A stretch of DNA of 64,000 nt from an uncultured Mycoplasmatota bacterium (GTDB taxonomy: Bacteria > Bacillota_I > Bacilli_A > RF39 > UBA660): the NCBI GenBank assembly GCA_947646095.1, contig CANSFI010000006.1, forward strand, positions 1 to 64,000, in the 5' to 3' direction. Position numbers and translations under genes: made by a program. Under the pieces are notes generated by a model. That model worked only from the letters and a program-made list of their open reading frames with translations, did not search any database and had not been told where the DNA came from. Each line of letters starts with the position of its first letter. Position 1 is the stretch's first letter. This document shows, in pieces, positions 9,719 to 18,932 of this stretch.

Positions 9719-10559
9719 TATCCTACCCATTCTACGGAGGTTGCTCCCCAAGGAGATCCTGTAATACTTCCTTCTGGTTTTTCTATTGTTAATTTTAGAT
9801 TATTATTATTTTCAAATGCAGTTCTATCAATTGTTGTTACACTAGATGGTATTATTATACTTTTTAATTGATTATGAGAAAATGCATTCCACCAAATAGT
9901 CTTAACACCATTTGGTATTTCTACACTTGTTAGTTGATTTTTTTCAAATGCCAATTTTCCAATAGTTATAATACTATCTGGTATTATAACATTTATTAAA
10001 CCTTTTTCTCTAAATGCATTTTCTCCTATACTAGTTACTTTTTTTCCATCTATTTAGGTATTACTATATCTTTTTCTTCACATGTATAACCTGTTATTTC
10101 TATTTCCTTATCTGATAAATTATTTATTTCAAAACATTTATCATCTGTTGTTATAGTTTTTGCTGTACATTCATCTTTATATTTTGTTATTGTTATTTCA
10201 TTGGTATCTTTTTCTTTTATCGCACACCATTTTCCATTATTTACAGCAAGTATTATATCTCCTTCATCGGTTATTAATAAGCTTCCTTCTTTTGGTCTAT
10301 CTCCTTTTATATTTAATCCTTTAGCTTCTAGAAAGATAAATTATTTTCTTACTAAAATATTTCCTAACATATCTTGTTCTGAATAATACAAATCAACTGC
10401 TTCTACTATTCCATAAACTGAATCTTTAAATGATTCTTTTTTAGTATTATTTATTATCTTTTTTACTACTGGTACTGTTATTACTCCTATTACTCCAAGT
10501 AGTATTATTACTCTTATTAGTTCTATTAAAGTGAATCCTTTTTTATTTATTTTCTTCAT
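9718..10559 (-). pseudogene. Prepilin-anchored leucine-rich (BspA-like) surface protein, broken
   Basis: ATG 10559 (after GGTGAT) opens with a class III prepilin signal, KKGFTLIEL, and a hydrophobic helix. The frame meets TAA after ILVRK (10341) but continues in frame with EAKGLNIKGDRP and CEEKDIVIP, then shifts near 10055. It resumes as BspA-type repeats (SIGENAF, LAFEKNQLTSVEIPNGV, IDRTAFENN) to the TAA at 9718. So one stop and one frameshift interrupt a gene of ~280 codons. Intact relatives would be exported, membrane-retained surface proteins (family inference). The end is a paralogue of the gene at 12322. Confidence 0.75.
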
Positions 10560-10634
10560 TATTATCACCAGTTTTATTATATATTAAATAAAATTATAAT
10601 ATAAATTTTATAAACAAAAAAGACAAATTATTGC

Positions 10635-12068
10635 CTATTTATTAGTAAATTCTTTTATTTTTCTTTTTGCTCTTGTAGTTTGAACTTTATCTATCCAATC
10701 TTCTCTTGGACCATACGACATAACATCTGTAATAATTCTTACCCTATCTTTATTTTTTAATATATAATCAACATCTACTAATCTATCATTTACTACTGCT
10801 GATACCATTGTATTCCCTATATCGGAATGTATTTTATAAGCAAAATCAATTACAGTTGACCCAATTGGTAATTCAATAATATCGCCTTTAGTAGTATATA
10901 CATATATTTTATCTGTAAATAATTCTGATTTTACTTGTCTTACAAATTCTTGATTATCTCCGAAAACACTATTTATTTCTATTAAACTTTTAAAGAATTG
11001 ATATTTGCTTTTTAATTCTTCTTGCATTACATCTCTGGCATTACCTTTTTCAATATCCCAATAAGCAGTAAGTCCAAATGAAGCTATTTTATCCATATCA
11101 AACGTTCTAATTTGAGTTTGAACAAGTCTTTCATCTTCTCCAAATACAGTTGTATGAAGAGATCTATACATATTAGTTTTAGGATTATATATATAGTCTT
11201 TAAATTTATCATTAATAGGATGATATTTAGAATGAATTAATCCTAATGTTTGATAACAATTTTCAATATTATCTACCATTATTTTTAAAGATAATAAATC
11301 ATGAATATCAGATACTTTATGACCTTGATTAATTCTTTTATATATTCCATATATATTTTTGGTTCTTACTTTTATATTATGAGGTATATTTTTATTATTT
11401 AATAATTTATCAATAGTTATTAACATTTCTTGTAAAACTTTATTACTATCATTTTCTATTTGTAATTTAATTTCTTCAATTCTTTTATATTTATTAGGAT
11501 ATAGATATTGTAGTGACAAATCTTCTAATTCACTTTTTATTCGATATGCTCCAATATAATAAGCGAGTGGTACAAATATATCCATTGTTTCCATAGAATT
11601 TTCTTTTTGCTTAAATTCTGATTTAAATTCTAAAGTTCTCATATTATGAAGTCTATCTGCTAATTTAATGATTATTATTCTAACATCTTTAGTAATGCTA
11701 ACTATTATTTTTCTGGTATTAGCCATATTTTGATCTTGTTTAGTTGAAAAATTTAATTTACTTATTTTTGTTACTCCATCTACAAGTTTACCAACTTCTT
11801 GACCAAATTCTTCTATTATTTCTTCTTTAGTTATATTTGTATCTTCTAAAACATCATGTAATAAAGATGCACAAATAGTATCAGTATCAGCTTGCATTTC
11901 AGATAAAATATAGGCTACATTTAAAGGATGATTTATATAAGGTTCTCCACTTTGTCTAAATTGACCTTCATGTAATCCTTCTGCACAATAATAAGCTTTT
12001 TTTATTTTATTTATTCCTTCTTGATTATATTTTTTTACATTTTCAAGTAAATCATTTAATGATAACAT
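10635..12068 (-). CDS. Short RelA/SpoT-family (p)ppGpp hydrolase/synthetase homologue
   Basis: 477 residues: HD hydrolase domain (HP at residue 47, LLHDVLED at 70-76, KLADRLHNM at 135-143), RelA/SpoT synthetase domain (DYIYNPKTNMYRSLHTTV), and TGS domain (~386-447). The usual C-terminal helical, zinc-finger and ACT modules are absent. The HD residues look intact, but the synthetase motif normally written ExQIRT reads QTQIRT (317-322), so the catalytic Glu appears to be Gln. I infer a mainly ppGpp-degrading enzyme. Expression probably depends on the leader peptide and terminator upstream. Confidence 0.88.
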   Translation of the reverse strand: MLSLNDLLENVKKYNQEGINKIKKAYYCAEGLHEGQFRQSGEPYINHPLNVAYILSEMQADTDTICASLLHDVLEDTNITKEEIIEEFGQEVGKLVDGVTKISKLNFSTKQDQNMANTRKIIVSITKDVRIIIIKLADRLHNMRTLEFKSEFKQKENSMETMDIFVPLAYYIGAYRIKSELEDLSLQYLYPNKYKRIEEIKLQIENDSNKVLQEMLITIDKLLNNKNIPHNIKVRTKNIYGIYKRINQGHKVSDIHDLLSLKIMVDNIENCYQTLGLIHSKYHPINDKFKDYIYNPKTNMYRSLHTTVFGEDERLVQTQIRTFDMDKIASFGLTAYWDIEKGNARDVMQEELKSKYQFFKSLIEINSVFGDNQEFVRQVKSELFTDKIYVYTTKGDIIELPIGSTVIDFAYKIHSDIGNTMVSAVVNDRLVDVDYILKNKDRVRIITDVMSYGPREDWIDKVQTTRAKRKIKEFTNK

Positions 12069-12080
12069 AAAACACCTCCT

Positions 12081-12117
12081 AAGAAAAACATGGCAAACTA
12101 ATAAAGAATGCCATGTT
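12081..12117 (-). terminator. Intrinsic terminator/attenuator just upstream of the RelA/SpoT gene
   Basis: AACATGGCA (12087-12095) pairs perfectly with TGCCATGTT (12109-12117). On the minus strand the stem is followed by TTTTTCTT, and the AGGAGGTG ribosome site of the 12068 gene begins right after it. It lies between the leader ORF and the structural gene, where an attenuator would be. Confidence 0.75.
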
Positions 12118-12123
12118 TAATAA

Positions 12124-12207
12124 TTAAATATTTTTTAAAGAAGAACAAAATAATAGTATGTTAAATTTTATTAAATTAAAAGAGCAGATTACTTTATTAA
12201 CTAACAT
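12124..12207 (-). CDS. 27-residue leader peptide upstream of the RelA/SpoT gene
   Basis: ATG 12207 follows a full AGGAGG site at 7-nt spacing. The ORF encodes 27 residues (MLVNKVICSFNLIKFNI, then LLFCSSLKNI) and stops at TAA, 7 nt before the terminator stem. It is rich in Leu, Ile, Asn, Phe, Ser and Cys. Strong initiation signal, tiny size and position directly before a terminator argue for a regulatory leader, not a functional protein. Confidence 0.65.
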   Translation of the reverse strand: MLVNKVICSFNLIKFNILLFCSSLKNI

Positions 12208-12236
12208 ACATATTCCTCCTTCAATATATTGTTTTA

Positions 12237-12265
12237 AATTTACTACTTTTAATAATAAAAGTCAA
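12237..12265 (-). promoter_or_regulatory. Promoter of the leader peptide-RelA/SpoT unit
   Basis: TTGACT (12265-12260), 17-bp spacer, TAAATT (12242-12237) on the minus strand. Transcription would start near 12230, about 22 nt before the leader ATG. Confidence 0.6.
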
Positions 12266-12321
12266 TGATTTTTAATAATTTTATTTTATAAATTAAAAAC
12301 TTCTAGATTTTTCTAGAAATT

Positions 12322-12775
12322 TTATCCTATCCATTCTACTAATTTTGCTCCCCATAGGCTTCCTGTAATACTTCCTTCTGGTTTTTCTATTGTTAACTTT
12401 AAATTAGAATTAGTGGAAAATGCATCTTCTTCTATTTAAATATAATAAGTATTTTGTTACTTTCCAATTATCTAATTCTAAATATCCACCATCTGGTTTA
12501 CTTCCTTTAATAGATATATTTAGTTTTGTTCCATCACAATTTAAATTTCCATCTTCTTCTACATTACACCTTTTTGGATTAAAATTTTCATCTAAGTTTT
12601 TATTTGTTACATCTAATTCTACTTTGTTTATATATCTATTTATACTTTCTTCATCTGATGCATCTTTTACTTTTCCTATTATATTTATTATAAGGGGGAC
12701 TGCTATTAAGGTTATTATAGCTAGTATTATAATTACTGCTAAAAGTTCTATCAAAGTGAATCCGCATTTCTTCAT
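12322..12775 (-). pseudogene. Second prepilin-anchored protein, truncated and frameshifted
   Basis: ATG 12775 begins MKKCGFTLIELLAVIIILA, a class III prepilin signal and helix. About 100 codons later (NWKVTKYLL) a frame change leads into the last ~35 codons of a BspA-type protein (NLKLTIEKPEGSITG then LWGAKLVEWIG) ending at TAA 12322. The tail and terminator match the gene ending at 9718 almost word for word. The middle repeats are missing, so this is probably a deletion derivative of a duplicate. Confidence 0.75.
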
Positions 12776-12872
12776 ATTTTTCATTCTCCATTCTGTTTTT
12801 TATTATACAGAATTATTTTTGAGAATTATATTTACAACATAAATTTTAGACTAAAAAAAAGGCAATTAAACC

Positions 12873-14084
12873 CTATTCATTTTTCCAATAACCATTTTTA
12901 TAGTCATTATAATATCTTAAATCTTTTCTAAATAAAATATATTTTCTTTTAAATAAGTTATCTTTATAATATTTAATTGGATTAATATGACTTTTCCACA
13001 TACTTAATGCTTTCTTTTTATATTCATCATTTTTAATATATTTTTTAATAATATTTTTAGGTACAAAAGAAAGTAAGACTTCTTTATCTAAATATTCATA
13101 TTCTAAATCTTCTTTTTTAATTAAATCTTTTTCTAAAAGTTCAATTAAATTGCATCCAGCATGTGTTAAATAATAGCTAGATCTACCTTGTCTCGGATTT
13201 ATTTCTAAAACTTTAAATTTTTTATCACGATAGTCATACTTTAAATCAAATTCCCCAAAACCAGTAAAATTAATTGATTCAGCAAATTCTTTAACCATTT
13301 TGAGTACTTTTTCAGTACTATCAAACTGATTATAGCCATTAATTAAAACAGATGCATTACCAACTAGATTAAGTAAATGTTCTTGTAGTCCTATTTGAGC
13401 TAAAGTAATTCTTTTAACTTTACCCTTAGTATCAGAATAAATAACACTATCGAATAAATAACTATCATCACCTGGAATATATTCCTGAATAATTAAAGTA
13501 TTTTTATAACCACCTTTTTTAATACAATTAATAACTTCTTTTAATTCTTGTTCTGACTCTACTTTATATATTTTTTTCTTACCAACAAACTCCATATGTT
13601 TATAAGTTACTACATCAGCTGGTTTTACAATAGCAGGATAATCAAAATCAATTTTAATATCTCCATCAAAATTATAATATATAGTTTTAGGTAAATCTAT
13701 AATATTATTATTATAATAAGTTTTATAAAATAATTCTTTATTGGTTAATATATCTATTATATCTTTATTAGGATAATTGAAATAAAATTTATTTTCTAGT
13801 TTTTCTTTATTTTTAGAAATAACAGTAATATAGTATTCGGTTGATCCTACTAAAAGTATTTTTTCACTCTTATGTTCTTTATAAAATTCATCTAATATTT
13901 TTAGAAGTTCTTTTTCATTCCAGATATTAGGATAATATTTAGTATTAACTATTTTACTTAAATGTGTAAACCAAATAGGATTTTTACCTATCAAATAGGC
14001 TTTTTTACGATATTTTTCATGGTAACACCTAGCCATATAATAGGCATTGGCATCCATACCTAGTATTAATAATATAAAATCCAT
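12873..14084 (-). CDS. ATP-grasp ligase, possibly D-aspartate ligase-like
   Basis: 403 residues. The start LLILGMDANAYYMARCYHEK is a pre-ATP-grasp Rossmann-like domain. YPAIVKPAD (~150), LIIQEYIPGDD (~197) and FKVLEINPRQGRSSYY (~290) are ATP-grasp lysine, hinge and metal-binding segments. Peptidoglycan D-aspartate ligases of enterococci and lactococci belong to this group (general knowledge). It ends a unit with FemX-like, asparagine synthase-like and racemase genes, which supports a cross-bridge role. Substrate is inferred; other amino-acid ligases of the superfamily are possible. Confidence 0.7.
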   Translation of the reverse strand: MDFILLILGMDANAYYMARCYHEKYRKKAYLIGKNPIWFTHLSKIVNTKYYPNIWNEKELLKILDEFYKEHKSEKILLVGSTEYYITVISKNKEKLENKFYFNYPNKDIIDILTNKELFYKTYYNNNIIDLPKTIYYNFDGDIKIDFDYPAIVKPADVVTYKHMEFVGKKKIYKVESEQELKEVINCIKKGGYKNTLIIQEYIPGDDSYLFDSVIYSDTKGKVKRITLAQIGLQEHLLNLVGNASVLINGYNQFDSTEKVLKMVKEFAESINFTGFGEFDLKYDYRDKKFKVLEINPRQGRSSYYLTHAGCNLIELLEKDLIKKEDLEYEYLDKEVLLSFVPKNIIKKYIKNDEYKKKALSMWKSHINPIKYYKDNLFKRKYILFRKDLRYYNDYKNGYWKNE

Positions 14085-14092
14085 AATTCCTC

Positions 14093-15268
14093 CTAATATT
14101 TAATTTCTGTCTTATTATCATTATAAATATGTACTCTTGGAATACGATTAGTAATAGACACTAATTCCTCATTAACATTTCTACCACTATTTAAAGCTAT
14201 ACTAGATATATTTAATTCTTCATCAATAATAGTAACTTTATCATTATTTTTTACACTTTCATCAACTAAAACCATAATAGCATCCATACATATAGCAATT
14301 ATTAAATATTTTTTATTGTTTATTTTAACATACTTATAATATTTAGTTATTCCATCTGCATATCCAATTGGAATAGTTGCGACTATACTATCTTTAGTAC
14401 AGATATACATCCCATGATAACCAACTGATTCACCTTTTTTTACATTTGCTATATTTACAACTTCACTATATAAATCAAATGCTTTTTTTAAATTTAAATG
14501 GTTATTTAAAGTTGTATCACTTATTTTTTTACCTTTTGTTTTAATAAATTTTTTTAAATTAAATATTATTTTTTTAATTCGTGATAATTGTTTAGAACTA
14601 GAAGAATATCCATACATAACAATACCTAATCTAACTCCATTTAAATAATCTAATTTTTTATGTTTAACTAAAGCTACTGAATCATAAGCATGAACAATTT
14701 CTATTTTATTTAAATCAATTAAACTAGTGAGTTCTAAAAATTTTTTTGTTTGTTTATCCCAAATAGTATCCAAAACACCAGTAGTTGCATAATGGGTATA
14801 AACTCCTTCTAAATTAATATCACTTTTTTCTAAAGTATCTACTACTTCTTTTACTTCTTCTTTAGTATTAAGACCTAATCTATTCATACCAGTATTAATT
14901 TTAATATGAACTTTTAAATTTTTTATATTTTCCTTAATTAATTGTTTAAAGTAATCATAAGAAATAATAGATATTGTAATATTATTATTTATAGCTATAT
15001 TTATATCTTTTATATTAATATAACCAAAACATAAAATAGGAATATCTTTATTATATTTTCTTATTTCTAAAGCCTCTTCTAGAGAAGAAACAGCTAAGTA
15101 ATTAATTCCACCATCAATTAATGATGATACTATATGCATACCATGACTATAAGCATTACCTTTTACCACTCCAAAATAATATTTATAGTCAGGATAATTT
15201 TTTCTAATATTTTCAATATTACTTTTTAAATTATTTTCATTTATTTCTACATATGTTTTTCTGTACAT
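14093..15268 (-). CDS. Alanine racemase-family PLP enzyme
   Basis: 391 residues, fold-type III. The PLP lysine lies in YYFGVVKGNAYSHGMH near residue 34. RLGLNTKEE and the C-terminal block VGYHGMYI...PIGYADG, with the second catalytic Tyr, are present. It could supply D-Ala for ddl or another D-amino acid for the adjacent ATP-grasp ligase. No other racemase is in the window. It is tightly packed (8 bp to the ligase, 6 bp from the asparagine synthase-like gene). Family certain; alanine specificity not decided by the sequence. Confidence 0.88.
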   Translation of the reverse strand: MYRKTYVEINENNLKSNIENIRKNYPDYKYYFGVVKGNAYSHGMHIVSSLIDGGINYLAVSSLEEALEIRKYNKDIPILCFGYINIKDINIAINNNITISIISYDYFKQLIKENIKNLKVHIKINTGMNRLGLNTKEEVKEVVDTLEKSDINLEGVYTHYATTGVLDTIWDKQTKKFLELTSLIDLNKIEIVHAYDSVALVKHKKLDYLNGVRLGIVMYGYSSSSKQLSRIKKIIFNLKKFIKTKGKKISDTTLNNHLNLKKAFDLYSEVVNIANVKKGESVGYHGMYICTKDSIVATIPIGYADGITKYYKYVKINNKKYLIIAICMDAIMVLVDESVKNNDKVTIIDEELNISSIALNSGRNVNEELVSITNRIPRVHIYNDNKTEIKY

Positions 15269-15274
15269 ATATTG

Positions 15275-17110
15275 CTACCCTTCTATAAAATATTTCTTAT
15301 ACCATAAAAGGAATACATAAATAATATAAATTTTTCGACCATTTGTTTTTCCTTTATAAAAATGATCATCCAATAATTTTAATAATTCTTTTTGATGAAA
15401 AAATTCATTTACATAATCTTGCTCAAATTCTTCTCTTACTTTTTTATAATATTTTTCTTCTTTAATCCAATAATGAAATGGTACAGGAAATCCCCATTTA
15501 GGTCTTTTTACCCACTCTTCTGGCAATCTTTCATAAGCACTTTTTCTAAACACATATTTAGTTGTTTCAGTAGTTACTTTATATTTATCTGGTATTTTTG
15601 ATGCAATAGACATAATAGTTTTATCCATAAAAGGAACTCTAAGTTCAATTGAATGAGCCATAGTCATTTTATCAGCTTTAAGCAAAATGTCTTCAGGAAG
15701 CCACAGATGCATATCTAAATATTGCATTTTAGTTACTTCATCTTTATCTTTTACCTTATCAAATATAGGTTTAGTTACTTCTTTAAATGTTTTACCAACT
15801 AAGTATTCATTTTTTACTACTTTTTCTTTTTCTTTTTCATTAAAGATAAAAGCTGAGCCTGTAAAATAATCTTCTAAAGGAAGTCCATTTCTAATTAAAA
15901 ACTTACGACCATGAAACCATGGAAGAGCATATGCTATTTTACCTAAGGGATATCTAATAAATTTAGGTAGTTTTCTATATATTAAGTCTTGTGCAGATAT
16001 TTCATAACAATTATATCCTGCGAATAATTCATCGGCCCCTTCACCTGATAGGACAACTGTTACATATTTAGATGCAATTTCTGATAAAAAGTAAAGAGGA
16101 ACTGCTGAAGGATTGCCTTCTGGTTCATCACAATAATACATAACATTTTCTAAACTATCAAAAAACTCATCTGGTTTTATTATTTTATTAATATTTTCTA
16201 TTTTTAACATATCTGATAATTCTTTAGCTTGATCTACTTCATTAAAATGTTCTCTTTCAAATCCTACTGAAAAAGTTTTATTTGGCATAAGTGTTGCGAC
16301 TATATAACTAGAATCAACTCCACCTGATAAAAAGGCACCTGATTTTACATCACTTCTTTTATGGTATTCTACTGATTCATCAACTAATTTTTGTATTTCT
16401 TTGGCATATTTTTCGATTGGTTTTTCAACAGAGTCAAATTTAACTTCAAAATATGATTTAATATCTAATTTACCATCTTTATAGTTAAAATAATGACCAG
16501 GTTTTAATTTAAATACACCTTTAAAGAAAGTTTCATTTAAAGCTGAAAATTGAAATGTTAAATAAGGTCTTAAAGCTTCTTTATTTACTTCCTTAATGAA
16601 ATCAGGGTGTTCTAGTAAAGCTTTTATTTCTGATGCAAACATAAATGTTCCATTCATATTAGGTGCATAATAAAATGGTTTTATTCCAAAATGATCTCTA
16701 GCTCCAAATAGGTTATTATTTTTAATATCCCAAATAACAAAAGAAAACATTCCTCTTAGCTTTTCAAGTATTTTATCACCATATTCTTCATAACCATGTA
16801 GTATTACTTCTGTATCAGTATCAGTACTAAAAATATGACCTTTTTTTTCTAATTGTTCCCTTAGTTCTAAAAAATTATAGATTTCACCATTAAAAATAAT
16901 TAGTTTATCTTTTTGTTCATTATAAATTGGTTGTGAACCACCATCTAAATCAATAATACTAAGTCTTCTAAAACCTAACCCTATATCATTAGATGCATAT
17001 ATTCCTTCACTATTAGGACCACGATGATATATTTTTTTAGTCATTTCTTTTAATATTTTTTCTTTATCCTTTTTATTTCTTTTATCTATAAATCCAACTA
17101 TTCCACACAT
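15275..17110 (-). CDS. asnB: Glutamine-hydrolysing asparagine synthetase (AsnB-like)
   Basis: 611 residues. Mature Cys2 in MCGIVGF is the class II glutaminase nucleophile; RGPNSEG and NGEIYNF follow. The C-terminal synthetase half carries the PP-loop SGGVDSS near residue 263 and LSGEGADELFAGY. Normally makes free Asn. Within this operon it may instead amidate a D-Asp cross-bridge, as AsnH-type enzymes do in lactic acid bacteria (inference). ATG 17110 has an AGGA site. Confidence 0.9.
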   Translation of the reverse strand: MCGIVGFIDKRNKKDKEKILKEMTKKIYHRGPNSEGIYASNDIGLGFRRLSIIDLDGGSQPIYNEQKDKLIIFNGEIYNFLELREQLEKKGHIFSTDTDTEVILHGYEEYGDKILEKLRGMFSFVIWDIKNNNLFGARDHFGIKPFYYAPNMNGTFMFASEIKALLEHPDFIKEVNKEALRPYLTFQFSALNETFFKGVFKLKPGHYFNYKDGKLDIKSYFEVKFDSVEKPIEKYAKEIQKLVDESVEYHKRSDVKSGAFLSGGVDSSYIVATLMPNKTFSVGFEREHFNEVDQAKELSDMLKIENINKIIKPDEFFDSLENVMYYCDEPEGNPSAVPLYFLSEIASKYVTVVLSGEGADELFAGYNCYEISAQDLIYRKLPKFIRYPLGKIAYALPWFHGRKFLIRNGLPLEDYFTGSAFIFNEKEKEKVVKNEYLVGKTFKEVTKPIFDKVKDKDEVTKMQYLDMHLWLPEDILLKADKMTMAHSIELRVPFMDKTIMSIASKIPDKYKVTTETTKYVFRKSAYERLPEEWVKRPKWGFPVPFHYWIKEEKYYKKVREEFEQDYVNEFFHQKELLKLLDDHFYKGKTNGRKIYIIYVFLLWYKKYFIEG

Positions 17111-17118
17111 AAATCCTC

Positions 17119-18309
17119 CTATTTATTGTTTTTACGTAGTTTTGCTCTAACTAATTTTCTTCTAATTGGTATTATTAATTTATATAAAAAATTAATAAAT
17201 GGTTTTTGGATATAATCAAATTCACCAATAAATTCTGTATATTCCCCTCCAAATTTCTTTTTAAACTCATGTAATCCTATTAATTTATTAGTAGTATGAA
17301 CATCTCCAATTGTACCAAATTCATCAAATATTTCTATATTTCTTTTAAAAGCTTCTTTTATTTGAAAATCGAATAATTTATAATTTGATAAAGTCATTTT
17401 ATAATCTAAGTCATTAGCTCCATATAAATACCAAGCCTTATTACCATAGAAAACTGTTAAATAAGAACTAACATTTATCTCTTTATTCTTATTTTTTTCA
17501 AAAAATTTTAATTCTTCTTCTTTTTTCTCATTTGGTTCTTTTTTTATTTGTTCTTTTAATTTATCAACTATTTTTTTAGTATTTATTTTAGCAAGCATTA
17601 TTTCTACATGGTTATTTTCTTTAAAAGTATCATAAAACTTTTCATAATAACTTTCATCATGTGAATAAAAGTTTTGTCTTGTTTCAGTTAATTTCATTAG
17701 TCTTACAAATTCTTTTATATCATCTCTGTTTCCTATATAAGGTTCTGCTTCATAAAAGTTAGCTTTTTTTATAAAACGATGAACAGTTTTAGAATATCTT
17801 TTATCTATTGATTCTTCACTATCTAAATTAATTCTAAAAGTAAATCTAGGTTGCTCATTTTCAAAAAATTTATTTAATTTTTTTCTTTTAAAACCTATCT
17901 TATTTAAATTAGAAACTAATTTATAATTATTTTCACCTTCAATTACACTTGCTTCTTTATCAATAGTATGAAGTTTAATATCAGGATCTATTTTAAAAAA
18001 TAGTGATTTATGTTTTTTAGTAAACTCTTTTATATGATTGGTGAACATATTTAATAGTTCATAATCATTATAATCAATTGTATACCCTCTAGGTATATAA
18101 AAGTACGAATAATTAAAAGGTAGGCATTTTTTTAAAAGTAAAGCTGTACAAACTAATTTTTTATTCTTTTTTATTCCTACATAAAATGGAATCCAGCCCT
18201 TTAATTTAGATACCTCTCCCCATTCATATGATTTTAAAAAATGGCTATTAGGATTATTTTCTACAAATTTATTAAATTCCTGCTTTTCTATATTTTCTAC
18301 AAATTCCAT
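17119..18309 (-). CDS. FemABX/MurM-like peptidoglycan bridge aminoacyltransferase
   Basis: 396 residues with the FemAB double-GNAT layout: FLKSYEWGEVSKLKGW (~24-39), FYIPRGYTIDYND (~91), RYSKTVHRFIKKA (~170) and WYLYGANDLDYK (~290). A lysine/glutamate-rich helical insertion (KLKEQIKKEPNEKKEEELKF) corresponds to the coiled-coil arm seen in FemA and MurM. It would transfer an amino acid from aminoacyl-tRNA to the lipid-linked stem peptide. First gene of a four-gene unit with its own promoter. Confidence 0.88.
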   Translation of the reverse strand: MEFVENIEKQEFNKFVENNPNSHFLKSYEWGEVSKLKGWIPFYVGIKKNKKLVCTALLLKKCLPFNYSYFYIPRGYTIDYNDYELLNMFTNHIKEFTKKHKSLFFKIDPDIKLHTIDKEASVIEGENNYKLVSNLNKIGFKRKKLNKFFENEQPRFTFRINLDSEESIDKRYSKTVHRFIKKANFYEAEPYIGNRDDIKEFVRLMKLTETRQNFYSHDESYYEKFYDTFKENNHVEIMLAKINTKKIVDKLKEQIKKEPNEKKEEELKFFEKNKNKEINVSSYLTVFYGNKAWYLYGANDLDYKMTLSNYKLFDFQIKEAFKRNIEIFDEFGTIGDVHTTNKLIGLHEFKKKFGGEYTEFIGEFDYIQKPFINFLYKLIIPIRRKLVRAKLRKNNK

Positions 18310-18343
18310 AACTCACCTACTTTAGTATTAACTTGCTATATTA

Positions 18344-18373
18344 AGTATAGCATAACATTGTTTTATTTGGCAA
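18344..18373 (-). promoter_or_regulatory. Promoter of the cross-bridge operon
   Basis: TTGCCA (18373-18368), 18-bp spacer, TATACT (18349-18344), minus strand, 35 nt before the FemX-like start. Confidence 0.55.
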
Positions 18374-18407
18374 CTACATTTACTTAAGAAAAAAAGAAGA
18401 TAAGTGA

Positions 18408-18836
18408 CTATAAAAATTTTTTAACTCTCTTGGCACTTTCTTCTTGTAAAGTTACATATTCTTCAATTAACTCATTAACACTTCTATCTACTTCTTTGTG
18501 ATTTAATAGCTTTCTTCCTTCTGATATTCCCATATTAAATCCTTGAAATAAAATTTCGGCTAATTTAGAGGTAGTATGATCTGTTATCGTTTTTAGTTTT
18601 AGTGTATACCAGGTCATAACTTTATTCATAGTATTTGTTTTTTGGGGTTCCTCACTTCGATATTTTGAATAAACTTTATCAATTTTTTCTATCAAGTTTT
18701 GATATTTTTCTTGGTTAGTTTTCAAAAAACTCCTTAGTCCTTCATCTTTGGCTATATCTAAAATAAATTTAACAGCATCCAAACCCATATGAGCACCTTT
18801 ACTTAATTCATTTAAAGCTTTAATGTTATTTTCCAT
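18408..18836 (-). CDS. Uncharacterised helical protein
   Basis: 142 residues, predicted all-alpha: ALNELSKGAHMGLDAVKFIL, then amphipathic helices, then SVNELIEEYVTLQEESAKRV. The look is of a ferritin-like four-helix bundle of the DUF2383 type, but no metal-ligand pattern is clear, so I assign no function. It is divergent from the carboxypeptidase gene at 18933. Confidence 0.7.
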   Translation of the reverse strand: MENNIKALNELSKGAHMGLDAVKFILDIAKDEGLRSFLKTNQEKYQNLIEKIDKVYSKYRSEEPQKTNTMNKVMTWYTLKLKTITDHTTSKLAEILFQGFNMGISEGRKLLNHKEVDRSVNELIEEYVTLQEESAKRVKKFL

Positions 18837-18932
18837 ATTTATCCTCCACTATTATTATTTACAAAAAATTAGTTTTTATTCTTTTGTTGAACTAATAAAC
18901 TCTTATTTTCATATACTATATTGGTGATATTC

